Below are positions 6,575 through 14,965 of a DNA stretch of 64,000 nt, piece by piece. Origin of the DNA: Microbacterium sp. HD4P20 (GTDB lineage Bacteria; Actinomycetota; Actinomycetes; Actinomycetales; Microbacteriaceae); assembly GCF_019449275.2 (NCBI RefSeq), contig NZ_JAHZQZ020000006.1:62001-126000 (forward strand), in the 5' to 3' direction. The notes below the pieces were generated by a model. That model was not told the origin of the DNA and made no database searches. It was given only the letters and a program-made list of their open reading frames with translations. Both the position numbers and the translations under genes were made by a program. Every line of letters starts with the position of its first letter. Within the stretch, counting starts at the first letter, position 1.

Positions 6575-7594
6575 TCAGCCGGCCGCACAGAGGACGGCAT
6601 CCCACGCGGTCTCGCCCGCGAGAGTGGCCACCGCCGTCGAGTTCAGCGACAGGCGCCCCCGCGAGGTGGCCGGATCGGCCGGCAGTGACACTTCGTCCGT
6701 TGTGAGCGCGAAGAGCGTGTCGCCGTCGAGGGGCGTATGGAAGGGCTGGATGCCGCGATGCATCGAGCTGTGCACCTGCAGGCCGAACTGCGTGAGCTCG
6801 ACATCGCTCAGCCGGACGTTGGTCACGACGGCGGTGATCGTGGTGTTTCCCGCCATCGAGTCGACGAGACGGGACTCTCCGATCGCAGCCTCATAATCGG
6901 CCGCCGGATGCCGGCGCTCGCCGCTGGACGCATCGTAGTTGCCGCGCACGATCCGCCCGTCACGGTCGAGGATGACCCCGTACGGGTTGAGCACCGTCAC
7001 CACGAGCACCTTGACGTCGCCCACCTGTCGGAAAGCGGCGCCCTGCCCCGTGAACTCCACGCGCGCGGCATCCACCTTTCCCGACGATGCCGAGGCGCCG
7101 CCGCCGACGCGGCCGACCTCGACGACGCCCGGTCGCGCGGCCTCCAGCGCGGCTTTGCCCAGCGCGGCATCGGGGAAGACGGAGTTGTCGCGAACCGAGT
7201 AGTCGTAGATGATCGCCCCCGACACCAGCTGCAGCTGATCGAAGCCCGACCGGTGGTCGATGCGCTCGAACAGGGCCTCCGAGACCCCCGCGACGGCCGA
7301 CAGGCCGTAGACCGAGCCCCCGGCGAGGCAGATGGCATGGTTGAAGCCGTACAGGCCGCTCGCGCCGACGGCTCCACCACGGCGGTCGACGGATGTGCGC
7401 GCGCCATCCGGCAACCAGAGCACGGTGGCCCCTGTCGGACCTTCCGCGTACTCCGCCGTTCCGATCAGGACACCGGGGAAGTCGTACGCCACCTGCCCAC
7501 GATCGCTGCCGTGGACGGGCGCGAGAGCGAAGTCGCCGTTCGAGCGGCGCGGGCCCATGGGCAGGACGGGGGCGGGGCGATGGGTGTCGGTCAC
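6575..7594 (-). CDS. P1-family (DmpA/NylC-like) autoprocessing aminopeptidase/amidase
   Basis: A 339-residue N-terminal nucleophile hydrolase of the P1/DmpA family, close in pattern to nylon oligomer endohydrolase NylC. N250-T251 in MAGNTTITAVVTN fits the Asn-Thr autocleavage site that exposes the catalytic Thr. GVLIG, GASGLYGFNHAICLAGGS and GRVGGGASASSGK are family hallmarks. Enzymes of this family cleave beta-aminopeptides, D-amino acid amides or aminohexanoate oligomers. The ATG overlaps the upstream ATPase stop (ATGA). It is probably cytoplasmic and acts on what the adjacent ABC transporter imports. Confidence 0.88.
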   Translation of the reverse strand: MTDTHRPAPVLPMGPRRSNGDFALAPVHGSDRGQVAYDFPGVLIGTAEYAEGPTGATVLWLPDGARTSVDRRGGAVGASGLYGFNHAICLAGGSVYGLSAVAGVSEALFERIDHRSGFDQLQLVSGAIIYDYSVRDNSVFPDAALGKAALEAARPGVVEVGRVGGGASASSGKVDAARVEFTGQGAAFRQVGDVKVLVVTVLNPYGVILDRDGRIVRGNYDASSGERRHPAADYEAAIGESRLVDSMAGNTTITAVVTNVRLSDVELTQFGLQVHSSMHRGIQPFHTPLDGDTLFALTTDEVSLPADPATSRGRLSLNSTAVATLAGETAWDAVLCAAG

Positions 7595-8370
7595 GGGGAG
7601 AGCTCCTGGAACAGTTGACGCGAATACGGATGGCTGGGCAGGTCGTAGAAGACCTCGGTGGGCGCCAGTTCGACGATCTCGCCGGCGCGCATGACCGCGA
7701 CCCGGTGGGAGATGTACCGCACGGCCGCGAGGTCATGAGAGATGAAGAGTGCGGCGAAGGAATGCTCGCGCTGGAGGTCCTGGATCAGGTTGAGGATCTG
7801 GGCCTGCACCGAGACATCGAGCGCACTGACGGCCTCGTCGAAGACGATGAAGGCGGGATGGGTGACCAGCGCCCGCGCGATGCTCACGCGCTGCAGCTGG
7901 CCTCCCGAGAGCTGATGGGGTCGGCGGTCGCCGAACGCGGCCGGCAGCCCGACGTCTTCGAGCATCGCCAGCGCGCGCGCCTCGCTCCGGGGGCTGCGCC
8001 GCTCGTGTACGAGCAGCGGCTCCAGCACGGATTCCAGTACGGTCGAGCGGGGATCCAGTGCCCACCGCGGGTGCTGCAGCACCGCCTGCATCCGGCCGGC
8101 ACGCGAACGCAGGCTGCGGCTCAGCGGCTCGCCCTGGAAGCGGACGACGCCGGAGTTCGGCCGCTGCAGTCCCAGAACCACGGCGCCCGTGGTCGACTTC
8201 CCCGATCCGGATTCGCCGACCAGCCCGAGGGTCTCGCCGGACGCGACCGCGAAGGACACCCCCGACATGGCGCGCACCTCACGGCGGCCCCGCCCGACGC
8301 CTGACGCGAACGTCACCGAGACGTCTTCGAGCTCCACCACCGCGCCGGCAGCGGACACCGACTCGCTCAT
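7591..8370 (-). CDS. dipeptide-type ABC transporter ATP-binding protein (DppF-like)
   Basis: A 259-residue ATPase. Walker A GESGSGKST is at 52-60, the signature LSGGQ at 154-158 and Walker B with D178-E179. It is shorter than typical DppF/OppF proteins. The start at ATG 8370 overlaps the preceding ATPase stop (ATGA); upstream sequence in the frame is shadow. It pairs with 8367-9341 to energise the permeases at 9338-11184. Confidence 0.9.
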   Translation of the reverse strand: MSESVSAAGAVVELEDVSVTFASGVGRGRREVRAMSGVSFAVASGETLGLVGESGSGKSTTGAVVLGLQRPNSGVVRFQGEPLSRSLRSRAGRMQAVLQHPRWALDPRSTVLESVLEPLLVHERRSPRSEARALAMLEDVGLPAAFGDRRPHQLSGGQLQRVSIARALVTHPAFIVFDEAVSALDVSVQAQILNLIQDLQREHSFAALFISHDLAAVRYISHRVAVMRAGEIVELAPTEVFYDLPSHPYSRQLFQELSP

Positions 8371-9341
8371 GCGATCACCTCCTGGCGGTCCTGTGCCAGC
8401 AGCTCCTCGGTGCGGATGCACAGACTGTGACGGGTGACCGCGGGTTGGGGCCGGGTCGTCGCACAAGCCTCGATTCGCGCCGGGCACCGGGGCGCGAACG
8501 CACAGCCTTCCGCGGGGCCGTGCAGCATCGGCGGTGCGCCTGGGATGCTGGCGAGCCGTTCCCCGCGACGGGCGCGCGAGGGATCCGTCGCCGCCAGGGC
8601 CCGCGAGTACGGGTGAACCGGCTGACCCAGCACGGCCTGCGCGGGTCCGCGCTCGACGACGCGCCCGGCGTACATCACCGCGACCTCGTCGCACCATCGG
8701 GCAACCGCCGGCAGGTCGTGGCTGAGCCAGAGCACTGTGGTCCCCTGTGCGCGGGCCTGGTCGAAAAGCAGCCTCACGACCTCTTCGCGCACCTGGCTGT
8801 CGAGCGCAGCGGTCGGCTCGTCGGCGATCAGGAGCTTCGGCGTGCGGCACATCGCCATTGCGATGGCCACGCGCTGGGCCATGCCGCCCGAGACCTGGTG
8901 CGGAAACAGGCGGATGACGCGCGCCGGATTCTCGATCTGCATCGCCTCGAGCAGCTCGAGCTGCCTCCGGGTGGAGGTGTCGTCGCCCATCGCACTCAGG
9001 ACGAGCTGGAGCTGCCTGCCGATGCGCATCGTGGGATCGAGGGAGCCGATCGGATCCTGCGCGATGTAGGCGAGGGCGTCGCGCCGGTATCGCCGAAGGC
9101 CGCCGGCGTCGAGCGCGAGGACGTCGACGCCCCCGACTTCGAGCGTGCCGTTGACGATGCGCGCCGAGCGCGGCTGCAGCCGGCCGACCACCGACGCCAG
9201 CGTCGACTTGCCTGAGCCGGACTCGCCCACGATGGCGAGCGACGAGCCCTCGGCCACCTCGAGATCAACCCCATCGAGTGCGCGGACGGTCGTTGTGCCG
9301 GTGAACTCGAGGACGAGGTCGCGGATGCGTACGGCGGTCAT
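8367..9341 (-). CDS. dipeptide-type ABC transporter ATP-binding protein (DppD-like)
   Basis: A 324-residue ATPase with Walker A GESGSGKST at 39-47, a GGMAQRVAIAMAM-type signature region and Walker B LLIADEPTAALD. The C-terminal oligopeptide/HPN domain carries four cysteines spread over CAFAPRCPARIEAC and the following segment, the usual Fe-S-like Cys motif of this family. The start ATG 9341 opens directly into the first strand and overlaps the permease stop by ATGA. It forms the second ATPase half of the amine-operon importer. Confidence 0.9.
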   Translation of the reverse strand: MTAVRIRDLVLEFTGTTTVRALDGVDLEVAEGSSLAIVGESGSGKSTLASVVGRLQPRSARIVNGTLEVGGVDVLALDAGGLRRYRRDALAYIAQDPIGSLDPTMRIGRQLQLVLSAMGDDTSTRRQLELLEAMQIENPARVIRLFPHQVSGGMAQRVAIAMAMCRTPKLLIADEPTAALDSQVREEVVRLLFDQARAQGTTVLWLSHDLPAVARWCDEVAVMYAGRVVERGPAQAVLGQPVHPYSRALAATDPSRARRGERLASIPGAPPMLHGPAEGCAFAPRCPARIEACATTRPQPAVTRHSLCIRTEELLAQDRQEVIA

Positions 9342-10222
9342 GTGAGGGACCTCGCCTCTCGGGGCTCGAATCGGTCGCGCAGTCCGTCGCCGATGATGTT
9401 GATGCACAGAATCGACACGACCAGGACGATGCCCGGGACGATCAGCAATTGGGGCGCCAGGGTCATGTAGAGCATTCCCTGCTGGATGAGCAGGCCGAGG
9501 GATGCTTCGGGTACCTGGACTCCGAAGCCCAGGAAGCTGAGTCCGCCCTCCACGAGGATCGCGACCGAGAGTGCGTAGCTCGCCTGCACCGCGACCGTGC
9601 CGGCGATGTTCGGCAGGAGGCGCCGCACGAAGATGACCGGCGTGCGCACGCCGCTGATGCGGGCCGACACGACGAAGTCGCGCTCTGCCACGGCGCGGGT
9701 CGCGATGCGCACCACGCGCGTCATCAGGGGGATCGTGATGGCGATGATGCTGATGATCGCCGCGGGCCGCCCAGGCCCGATGAGCGCCGAGACCAGGATC
9801 GCGAGCACGAGCGCGGGAAAGGCGTACAGGACGTCCACGACACGCATGACCACTTCGCTCGCGCCACCGCCGTAGTAGCCGGCCAGCATTCCCAGAGCCG
9901 TGCTGAGGAGTGCCGAGCAGACGACCGCGATGAGAGATACGACGAGCGTCGTCGCGATGCCCTCGAAGATCCGGGGAAGCAGCGACCTGCCCAGGTTGTC
10001 GGTGCCGAGGGGCGCGACGGCTGACGGGCCGTCGAAACGACCGCCGACCGTCGCGCTGGTCGACCCCGCCAACCCTGTGAGAGTCGCGACGACGGTCGCC
10101 AGCACGATGACGGCGAGCACGATCACGGCCAGGCGCATCAGCCCGTCCATCTTGTGCCAGGCGCCCCGGGTCGCCGCGCCGGCGGCGCGGACGCGGTAGG
10201 TGGCAGTGGGGGCGACGGTCAT
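9338..10222 (-). CDS. dipeptide-type ABC transporter permease (DppC-like)
   Basis: A 294-residue BPD-type permease with about six membrane spans. It has the DppC-typical TDNLGRSLLPRI segment after the first span, and the cytoplasmic EAA loop around AVAERDFVVSARISGVR. It overlaps both neighbours by four bases. It sits in the inner half of the importer with 10219-11184. Confidence 0.9.
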   Translation of the reverse strand: MTVAPTATYRVRAAGAATRGAWHKMDGLMRLAVIVLAVIVLATVVATLTGLAGSTSATVGGRFDGPSAVAPLGTDNLGRSLLPRIFEGIATTLVVSLIAVVCSALLSTALGMLAGYYGGGASEVVMRVVDVLYAFPALVLAILVSALIGPGRPAAIISIIAITIPLMTRVVRIATRAVAERDFVVSARISGVRTPVIFVRRLLPNIAGTVAVQASYALSVAILVEGGLSFLGFGVQVPEASLGLLIQQGMLYMTLAPQLLIVPGIVLVVSILCINIIGDGLRDRFEPREARSLT

Positions 10223-11184
10223 CGACGGCTCCGTCCGGTCAAGCGCAGTCTCGGATCCAGCGCGTTGGCGACGAGGTCGACCAGAAGGCTCGTGATGATG
10301 AAGACCCCGGCCGCGAGCATCACCGCGGCCTGGATGATCGCGTAGTCGCGGCGACCGAGCGCGGTCTGCAGGTAGGAGCCCATGCCGGGGACGTTGAAGA
10401 TGAACTCGACGATCACCGTCCCACCCAGAAGGACGGCGATCAGGGATCCGACGACGGTGAGGATCGGAGCGGCGGCGTTGCGCAGCACATGGTGGCGGAC
10501 GATGAAGCCCGGCGTCTCGCCGCGGGCAACGGCAGCCTGCACATGCGGCTCCACCAGCACGTTCATGACGGCATCCCGTGTGCTTCGTGCCACAACGGCC
10601 ACGCAGCCGATCGACAGCACCGCGATCGGCAGCACGAGCGACCCGACGAACCGGCCGGGATCCTCGGTGAACGGGGCGTATTGGCCGACCGAGATTCCCA
10701 GCCCCAGCGTCGAGACGGCGAAGACCACGACGCCGGCGAGCAGGAACTCCGGGATGCTGATGCCGAGCGCGCTGACGAGACGTCCGGCTGCTCCCGCCGA
10801 GCCCTCCGAGCGCAGGGCGGACAGGAAACCGAGAGGGATGCCGATCAGCAGGGTGGCGACGATCGTCACGACGGCGATCGTCGCGGTGACGGGAAGCCGC
10901 GCGGCGAACTCCTCCGAGACCGAGACGTTCGAGACGAACGAGAACCCCAGGTCGCCGGTGAAGACGCCGAACAGCCAGCGGAAGTACTGCTCGACGATCG
11001 GCGCGTCCAGGCCCGATGCCGCCACGGCCTGGGTCCGCTGCTCCTCAGAGGCGAGCGGACCCAGGACGAGGTCGGTGTAGTCGCCCGGCATCAACCGCAC
11101 GGAGGCGAAGATCAGCACCGACACCCCGATGAGCGTGACGAGTGCGGCGGCGACCCGCCGGAGCGACCACAGGACGACCGGCAT
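10219..11184 (-). CDS. dipeptide-type ABC transporter permease (DppB-like)
   Basis: A 321-residue permease with the DppB-type N-terminal span (VVLWSLRRVAAALVTLIGVSV), a periplasmic segment beginning RLMPGDY, and the BPD domain with an EAA loop at about residues 190-220. The start lies one base after the stop of the substrate-binding lipoprotein, so the genes are tightly co-transcribed. Confidence 0.9.
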   Translation of the reverse strand: MPVVLWSLRRVAAALVTLIGVSVLIFASVRLMPGDYTDLVLGPLASEEQRTQAVAASGLDAPIVEQYFRWLFGVFTGDLGFSFVSNVSVSEEFAARLPVTATIAVVTIVATLLIGIPLGFLSALRSEGSAGAAGRLVSALGISIPEFLLAGVVVFAVSTLGLGISVGQYAPFTEDPGRFVGSLVLPIAVLSIGCVAVVARSTRDAVMNVLVEPHVQAAVARGETPGFIVRHHVLRNAAAPILTVVGSLIAVLLGGTVIVEFIFNVPGMGSYLQTALGRRDYAIIQAAVMLAAGVFIITSLLVDLVANALDPRLRLTGRSRR

Positions 11185-11185
11185 G

Positions 11186-12799
11186 TCAGCCCGCGCGGAA
11201 CTCGGTGATGTGACGCAGGAAGTCGCCGTAGCCTTCGTCGGTGGTGAGCGTGGGGCTCACCGACGCGGTGTTCCAGGCGATCGTCGACGGGCGCAGCACC
11301 AGCGGGATCATCTCGCTCTGCTCGTCCGCGAGCGCGCAGAGATCGGTGAAGACGCCTGCGCGTGCCTCTCCGGGCTCGGTCGAGTACCCGGCGGCGATGA
11401 GCTCGTTCAGCTCGTCCGATCCGCTCATGTACACCGACGAGAAGCCGGCGACTCCCGGGTTCCACCACGTGGTGACCATCGCGGGGTCGGCGTAGCCGGC
11501 GAACCAGCTCAGCGCGAGGTCGAAGTCGGACGGATCGGCGTAGACGCGGTCGGAGTAGGTGGCGTAGTCCAGCTGCTCAATCGAGACGGTGACGCCGATC
11601 TCGGCCAGATTCTGCTGCATGACCTGGGCGATCTGGGCGAGCACCGGTTCGTCGGTGTACACGAGCAGGTCGAGGTCGAGCCCGCCGATCTCGTCGATGA
11701 CGGCTTTGGCCGCGGCAGCGTCCGACGTGGCCGACGGAAGCTCGCCGGGAGCGCAGCTGTCGGGCAGACCCGCCGGAGTCACGCCGGACGCGGCGGTCGC
11801 GCCGCCGAAGGCGAGCTCGTTGATCGCATCGCGATCGATCGCCGAATTGATCGCGAACCGAACCGCCTCGTCCTGCAGCGCCTCGTCACCCGAGACCGAG
11901 TTGATCATGAGGTAGTGGTAGTCGGTGTTCTTCTGGCCCACGACCGTGACGTCGGCGGCGTTGGAGAGCAGCTCTGCCGAGTCGGCCGAGTTCAGCACGG
12001 CGAAGTCCGCCGACCCGTCACGCAGGGCGGCGGCGCGTGTCGCCTCGTCGCCGACGATGTCGATGCGCAGCGACGAGAACCCCAGCGAGTCGGCGTCGGG
12101 GTGATGCTCGTTGGGCTCGAACGTCCACTCTTCGTCCTGACGATGCGCGGTGGCCACCAGGGGGCCGGTGCCGAGCATCTCCTGGGTGATGTCCACCTCG
12201 CCGGCCTCGATCTCTGCGATCGGAAGAACGGCGGCCGGGGTGTTCGCCAGGGCGGCGAGGAACGGCGCATAGGGCTCCGTGAGCGTCACCGTGACTTCCA
12301 GGTCGCCGGTCTTCTCGACCGAGGCCACGGGTCCGAGCTGGCCGGTCCACGTCGTGGGATTGTCGAGCAATCGCTGCAGGCTGCCGACCACATCGTCGGC
12401 GGTCATCGCCCGTCCGTTCGAGAAGACGGCGTCGTCTGCGAGGGTGAAGACGTACTCGGTGTCGCTGGGCGTCTGCCACGACGTGGCGAGGTTCGGCGCC
12501 ACGGCCAGATTCTCGTCGATGGTGGTGAGGGTCTCGTACGAGAGTCCTTCGATCATCCACGAACGGGCTGTCGCGGCGCCTTGCGGGTCGAGGCCGCTCG
12601 CTTCGGCGGTGTCGTAGTCGACCTGGACGACGAGTTCACCGCCGGAGTCGAACGACTCGTCGGCGACCGCGATGAAGCCGGGTGCTGCCTCCTCTTGCGA
12701 GGGGGGTGTGGACGAGGTGTCCGCTCCCGCGGCACAGCCGGTGAGGGCGAGGGCGGTGACCGCGACGATCGCGGCGCCCGCTCGAGCTGCTTTGAGCAT
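11186..12799 (-). CDS. family 5 ABC transporter substrate-binding lipoprotein
   Basis: A 537-residue SBP_bac_5 protein. A lipoprotein signal peptide ends in LALTGC (Cys about residue 22). The mature protein then shows the family pattern, including the MIEGLSYETL region near residues 80-90 and RFAINSAIDRDAINELAF in the second lobe. Family 5 receptors bind peptides, nickel or other cationic small molecules; a peptide-like amide or a polyamine conjugate would suit the operon. It starts two bases after the amine oxidase stop. The substrate cannot be read from sequence. Confidence 0.9.
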   Translation of the reverse strand: MLKAARAGAAIVAVTALALTGCAAGADTSSTPPSQEEAAPGFIAVADESFDSGGELVVQVDYDTAEASGLDPQGAATARSWMIEGLSYETLTTIDENLAVAPNLATSWQTPSDTEYVFTLADDAVFSNGRAMTADDVVGSLQRLLDNPTTWTGQLGPVASVEKTGDLEVTVTLTEPYAPFLAALANTPAAVLPIAEIEAGEVDITQEMLGTGPLVATAHRQDEEWTFEPNEHHPDADSLGFSSLRIDIVGDEATRAAALRDGSADFAVLNSADSAELLSNAADVTVVGQKNTDYHYLMINSVSGDEALQDEAVRFAINSAIDRDAINELAFGGATAASGVTPAGLPDSCAPGELPSATSDAAAAKAVIDEIGGLDLDLLVYTDEPVLAQIAQVMQQNLAEIGVTVSIEQLDYATYSDRVYADPSDFDLALSWFAGYADPAMVTTWWNPGVAGFSSVYMSGSDELNELIAAGYSTEPGEARAGVFTDLCALADEQSEMIPLVLRPSTIAWNTASVSPTLTTDEGYGDFLRHITEFRAG

Positions 12800-12801
12800 T
12801 T

Positions 12802-14826
12802 CTAGTGTTCCCTTCGAGCTGAGTGCTGGTTCTCATGGTGCTGGTGCGAAGCATCCGCGTGCACGTGCTCCTCGTGGGCGCACGAGCATGCCGCGGCGGA
12901 GGCCGGGACATCGAGGGTCGGGTTCCGGTCGAAGAAGTCGTGCGGTCTGAGGACGAAGCCGCAGGTGTCTACGGGCATGATCGGCCAGTCCTCGGTGCGG
13001 GGGAAGTGGGTCAGGCCGAAGGTGTGCCAGAGCACGAGGTCGGCGCCGTCGAGAGAGGCGTCGTCGGCGACGAACGCCGGCAGGCCCTGTTCACCCGCGC
13101 TCTGGTTCACGACGGCCCCCGCCGGATAGCGCTCGTCCACGTCGTACGCCGTCACCCAGAGGTCCGCGGTGGCGAACCGGGCACGCGACGCGATGATCGA
13201 GTCCGGCTGGGCGAGCAGCACGGGTTTTCCTTCGCCTGCGAGCACGTACGACACGGGCCGGCCGAAGCGGTTCGTCGCGGTGGTGCTGCTGACGCGCCAG
13301 GTACGGTCAACCGACGCGTCGGAGCGCCGCCGGGCGTTCTTCTCGCTGGAAAGTCGCGTCGCGCGGAAGCCGATCGCGGTGCCGTGGGCGTTGTCGTCGT
13401 CGATCGGGACGGTGGTGACGTCCACCTCGTCGACGACCGCCGGTCCGTCGTCGACCGCCATATCGAGGCGGGCGCAGAACAGGTGCTGGTGATACGGCGC
13501 CGCGAGGCCGGGCGCGAGCTCGCTGGCATAGCGGCTCGCCCGCTCGTCGTAGGCGGCCGTGAAGACGAGGCCGGTCGCCTTCGCCTCGAACTCGATCTTG
13601 CCGTCGAGGTAGAGGTACCAGTAGAAGCCGTAGTCGTAGTTGCCGACGGTGACGAAGAACGAGATCACGAGCCGGCGCTGCCGGCGCACATCGGTCGTTC
13701 CCGTGAACTGCTCGGTGTGCTTCCAGAGCACCCCCGCATCCTCCTCATGGACGCACACCGCGTTCGGCAGCACCTTGACCTCACCGAGCGCGTCGGCGAT
13801 CGGCACGTCGAGGTAGGTGATGTCACCGACGCAGTCGCACCCGAGCTCGAGGCTGTTCACGAGTCTGCCGAGCAGGTACTCGCCGGTGTCGAAGTAGTTC
13901 TGCCAGAAGCGGACCGGGCCGGGGTCGCCGTACGGCACGAGCATCTCGGCGATCGAGGCCCTGTGCACGATCGGGCGCACGCGCCCGGCATCCTCGAAGC
14001 CGACCCCGTGCAGGATCAAGCCCTCACGCATGTCGTAGCCGATGCGCAGCGACCACTTCTCCCACGATACGATGTCGCCGTCGAACGAGAAGCTCGGTCC
14101 TTCCGGCTGCTGGATCACGATCGGCTTCTGGGTCGTCCGCTCGGGACCGAACGTACCGGGAACGTGGTAATCCGCCGTCTCTTGCGGAATCGGCATGACG
14201 CCGGTGTCGATGACCTGTGCGATGCGGCGGGCGCCGAGGTCCACGTACGCGACCAGTCCGTCGATGGGATGCGCCCACGGCATCGTCTGGGGCGTCGGCT
14301 GGTGATGGCCGAGCACGCGGGCCATGCGGCGCCCGTCCTCACCCTCGATCGGAAAGCGGCCAGCTGAGAGCCCTGCCAGGGCGACCGTAGCCGGATCGTC
14401 GATGCCTCGCAGGGCGAGCGCCGCGAGCCATCGCTCGTCGGTCGCGAGCAGGTCCCGGATGAGGACGTGCTCCTCCTTCAGCAACGGCACCTGGCCCGAC
14501 ACCGCGGGGTCGATCGGCTCGTCGCGCGCGAGGAGGCCGCGGTCCAGATCGACCGAGATGTCGCTCGCATGACCGGTTGCCACGTCCAGCAGCTGCACGC
14601 GGGCGCGGCGGGGGACGGGACGGCCGGCGACCACCTCGCGCCGGTCGGGTTCGTCGAGGCCGATGTAGGCGATGCGGTGGGATTCCTCCAGTCGACCGTG
14701 GCGGCGGAGGATCGCCGCCGCTTCCTGCAGCTCGCCCTCCGAGAGCGTTGCGAACGGTGCGCCGGACTCATCGCCGAGGCGGCGCGAGCGCTGCACGTGG
14801 GTGCCGGTGGAACAGGAGCAGGTCAT
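12802..14826 (-). CDS. copper-containing primary-amine oxidase with Cys/His-rich tail
   Basis: A 674-residue copper amine oxidase that oxidises primary amines to aldehydes with release of NH3 and H2O2. Y397 in TVGNYDYG is the topaquinone precursor, D313 (YFDTGE) the catalytic base, H446 and H448 (HQH) plus H607 the copper ligands. I chose ATG 14826; an ATG at 14880 would place the operator inside the gene. No signal peptide is seen. Unusually, both ends carry CxC motifs (C3, C5; C647, C649), and the last 28 residues hold eight histidines, possibly a copper-loading tail. It is the first gene of the LacI-flanked operon. Confidence 0.93.
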   Translation of the reverse strand: MTCSCSTGTHVQRSRRLGDESGAPFATLSEGELQEAAAILRRHGRLEESHRIAYIGLDEPDRREVVAGRPVPRRARVQLLDVATGHASDISVDLDRGLLARDEPIDPAVSGQVPLLKEEHVLIRDLLATDERWLAALALRGIDDPATVALAGLSAGRFPIEGEDGRRMARVLGHHQPTPQTMPWAHPIDGLVAYVDLGARRIAQVIDTGVMPIPQETADYHVPGTFGPERTTQKPIVIQQPEGPSFSFDGDIVSWEKWSLRIGYDMREGLILHGVGFEDAGRVRPIVHRASIAEMLVPYGDPGPVRFWQNYFDTGEYLLGRLVNSLELGCDCVGDITYLDVPIADALGEVKVLPNAVCVHEEDAGVLWKHTEQFTGTTDVRRQRRLVISFFVTVGNYDYGFYWYLYLDGKIEFEAKATGLVFTAAYDERASRYASELAPGLAAPYHQHLFCARLDMAVDDGPAVVDEVDVTTVPIDDDNAHGTAIGFRATRLSSEKNARRRSDASVDRTWRVSSTTATNRFGRPVSYVLAGEGKPVLLAQPDSIIASRARFATADLWVTAYDVDERYPAGAVVNQSAGEQGLPAFVADDASLDGADLVLWHTFGLTHFPRTEDWPIMPVDTCGFVLRPHDFFDRNPTLDVPASAAACSCAHEEHVHADASHQHHENQHSARREH

Positions 14827-14861
14827 CGGGTCTCCGAGTCGGGTGACGTGTCCGGCTCTGA

Positions 14862-14879
14862 TGCCGGAACGTTCCGGCA
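14862..14879. promoter_or_regulatory. perfect 18-bp palindrome, probable LacI-family operator
   Basis: TGCCGGAACGTTCCGGCA is a perfect palindrome with the central CG typical of LacI/GalR operators. It lies 36 bases upstream of the amine oxidase ATG and overlaps the start point predicted from the minus-strand promoter at 14881-14909, a position suited to repression. The regulator gene is adjacent (14966-15988). Confidence 0.7.
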
Positions 14880-14880
14880 A

Positions 14881-14909
14881 AGGTAAGGGAAATTCGTGTT
14901 ACCGCGCAA
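14881..14909 (-). promoter_or_regulatory. candidate housekeeping promoter of the amine operon
   Basis: On the minus strand TTGCGC (14909-14904), a 17-base spacer, then TTACCT (14886-14881). The predicted start near 14874 falls inside the palindrome at 14862-14879. Boxes and spacing fit sigma-70 consensus moderately well. Confidence 0.45.
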
Positions 14910-14965
14910 GGCCCTCATTGTTGCGAGCGGGTTACGGTCTTCTGGGTGTGGTTAGAATCGGCCGC

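Noticed and set aside
11129..12805. A 558-codon plus-strand frame
   Set aside because: Antisense shadow of the substrate-binding lipoprotein; low-complexity Arg/Gly/Val composition and no family motif.
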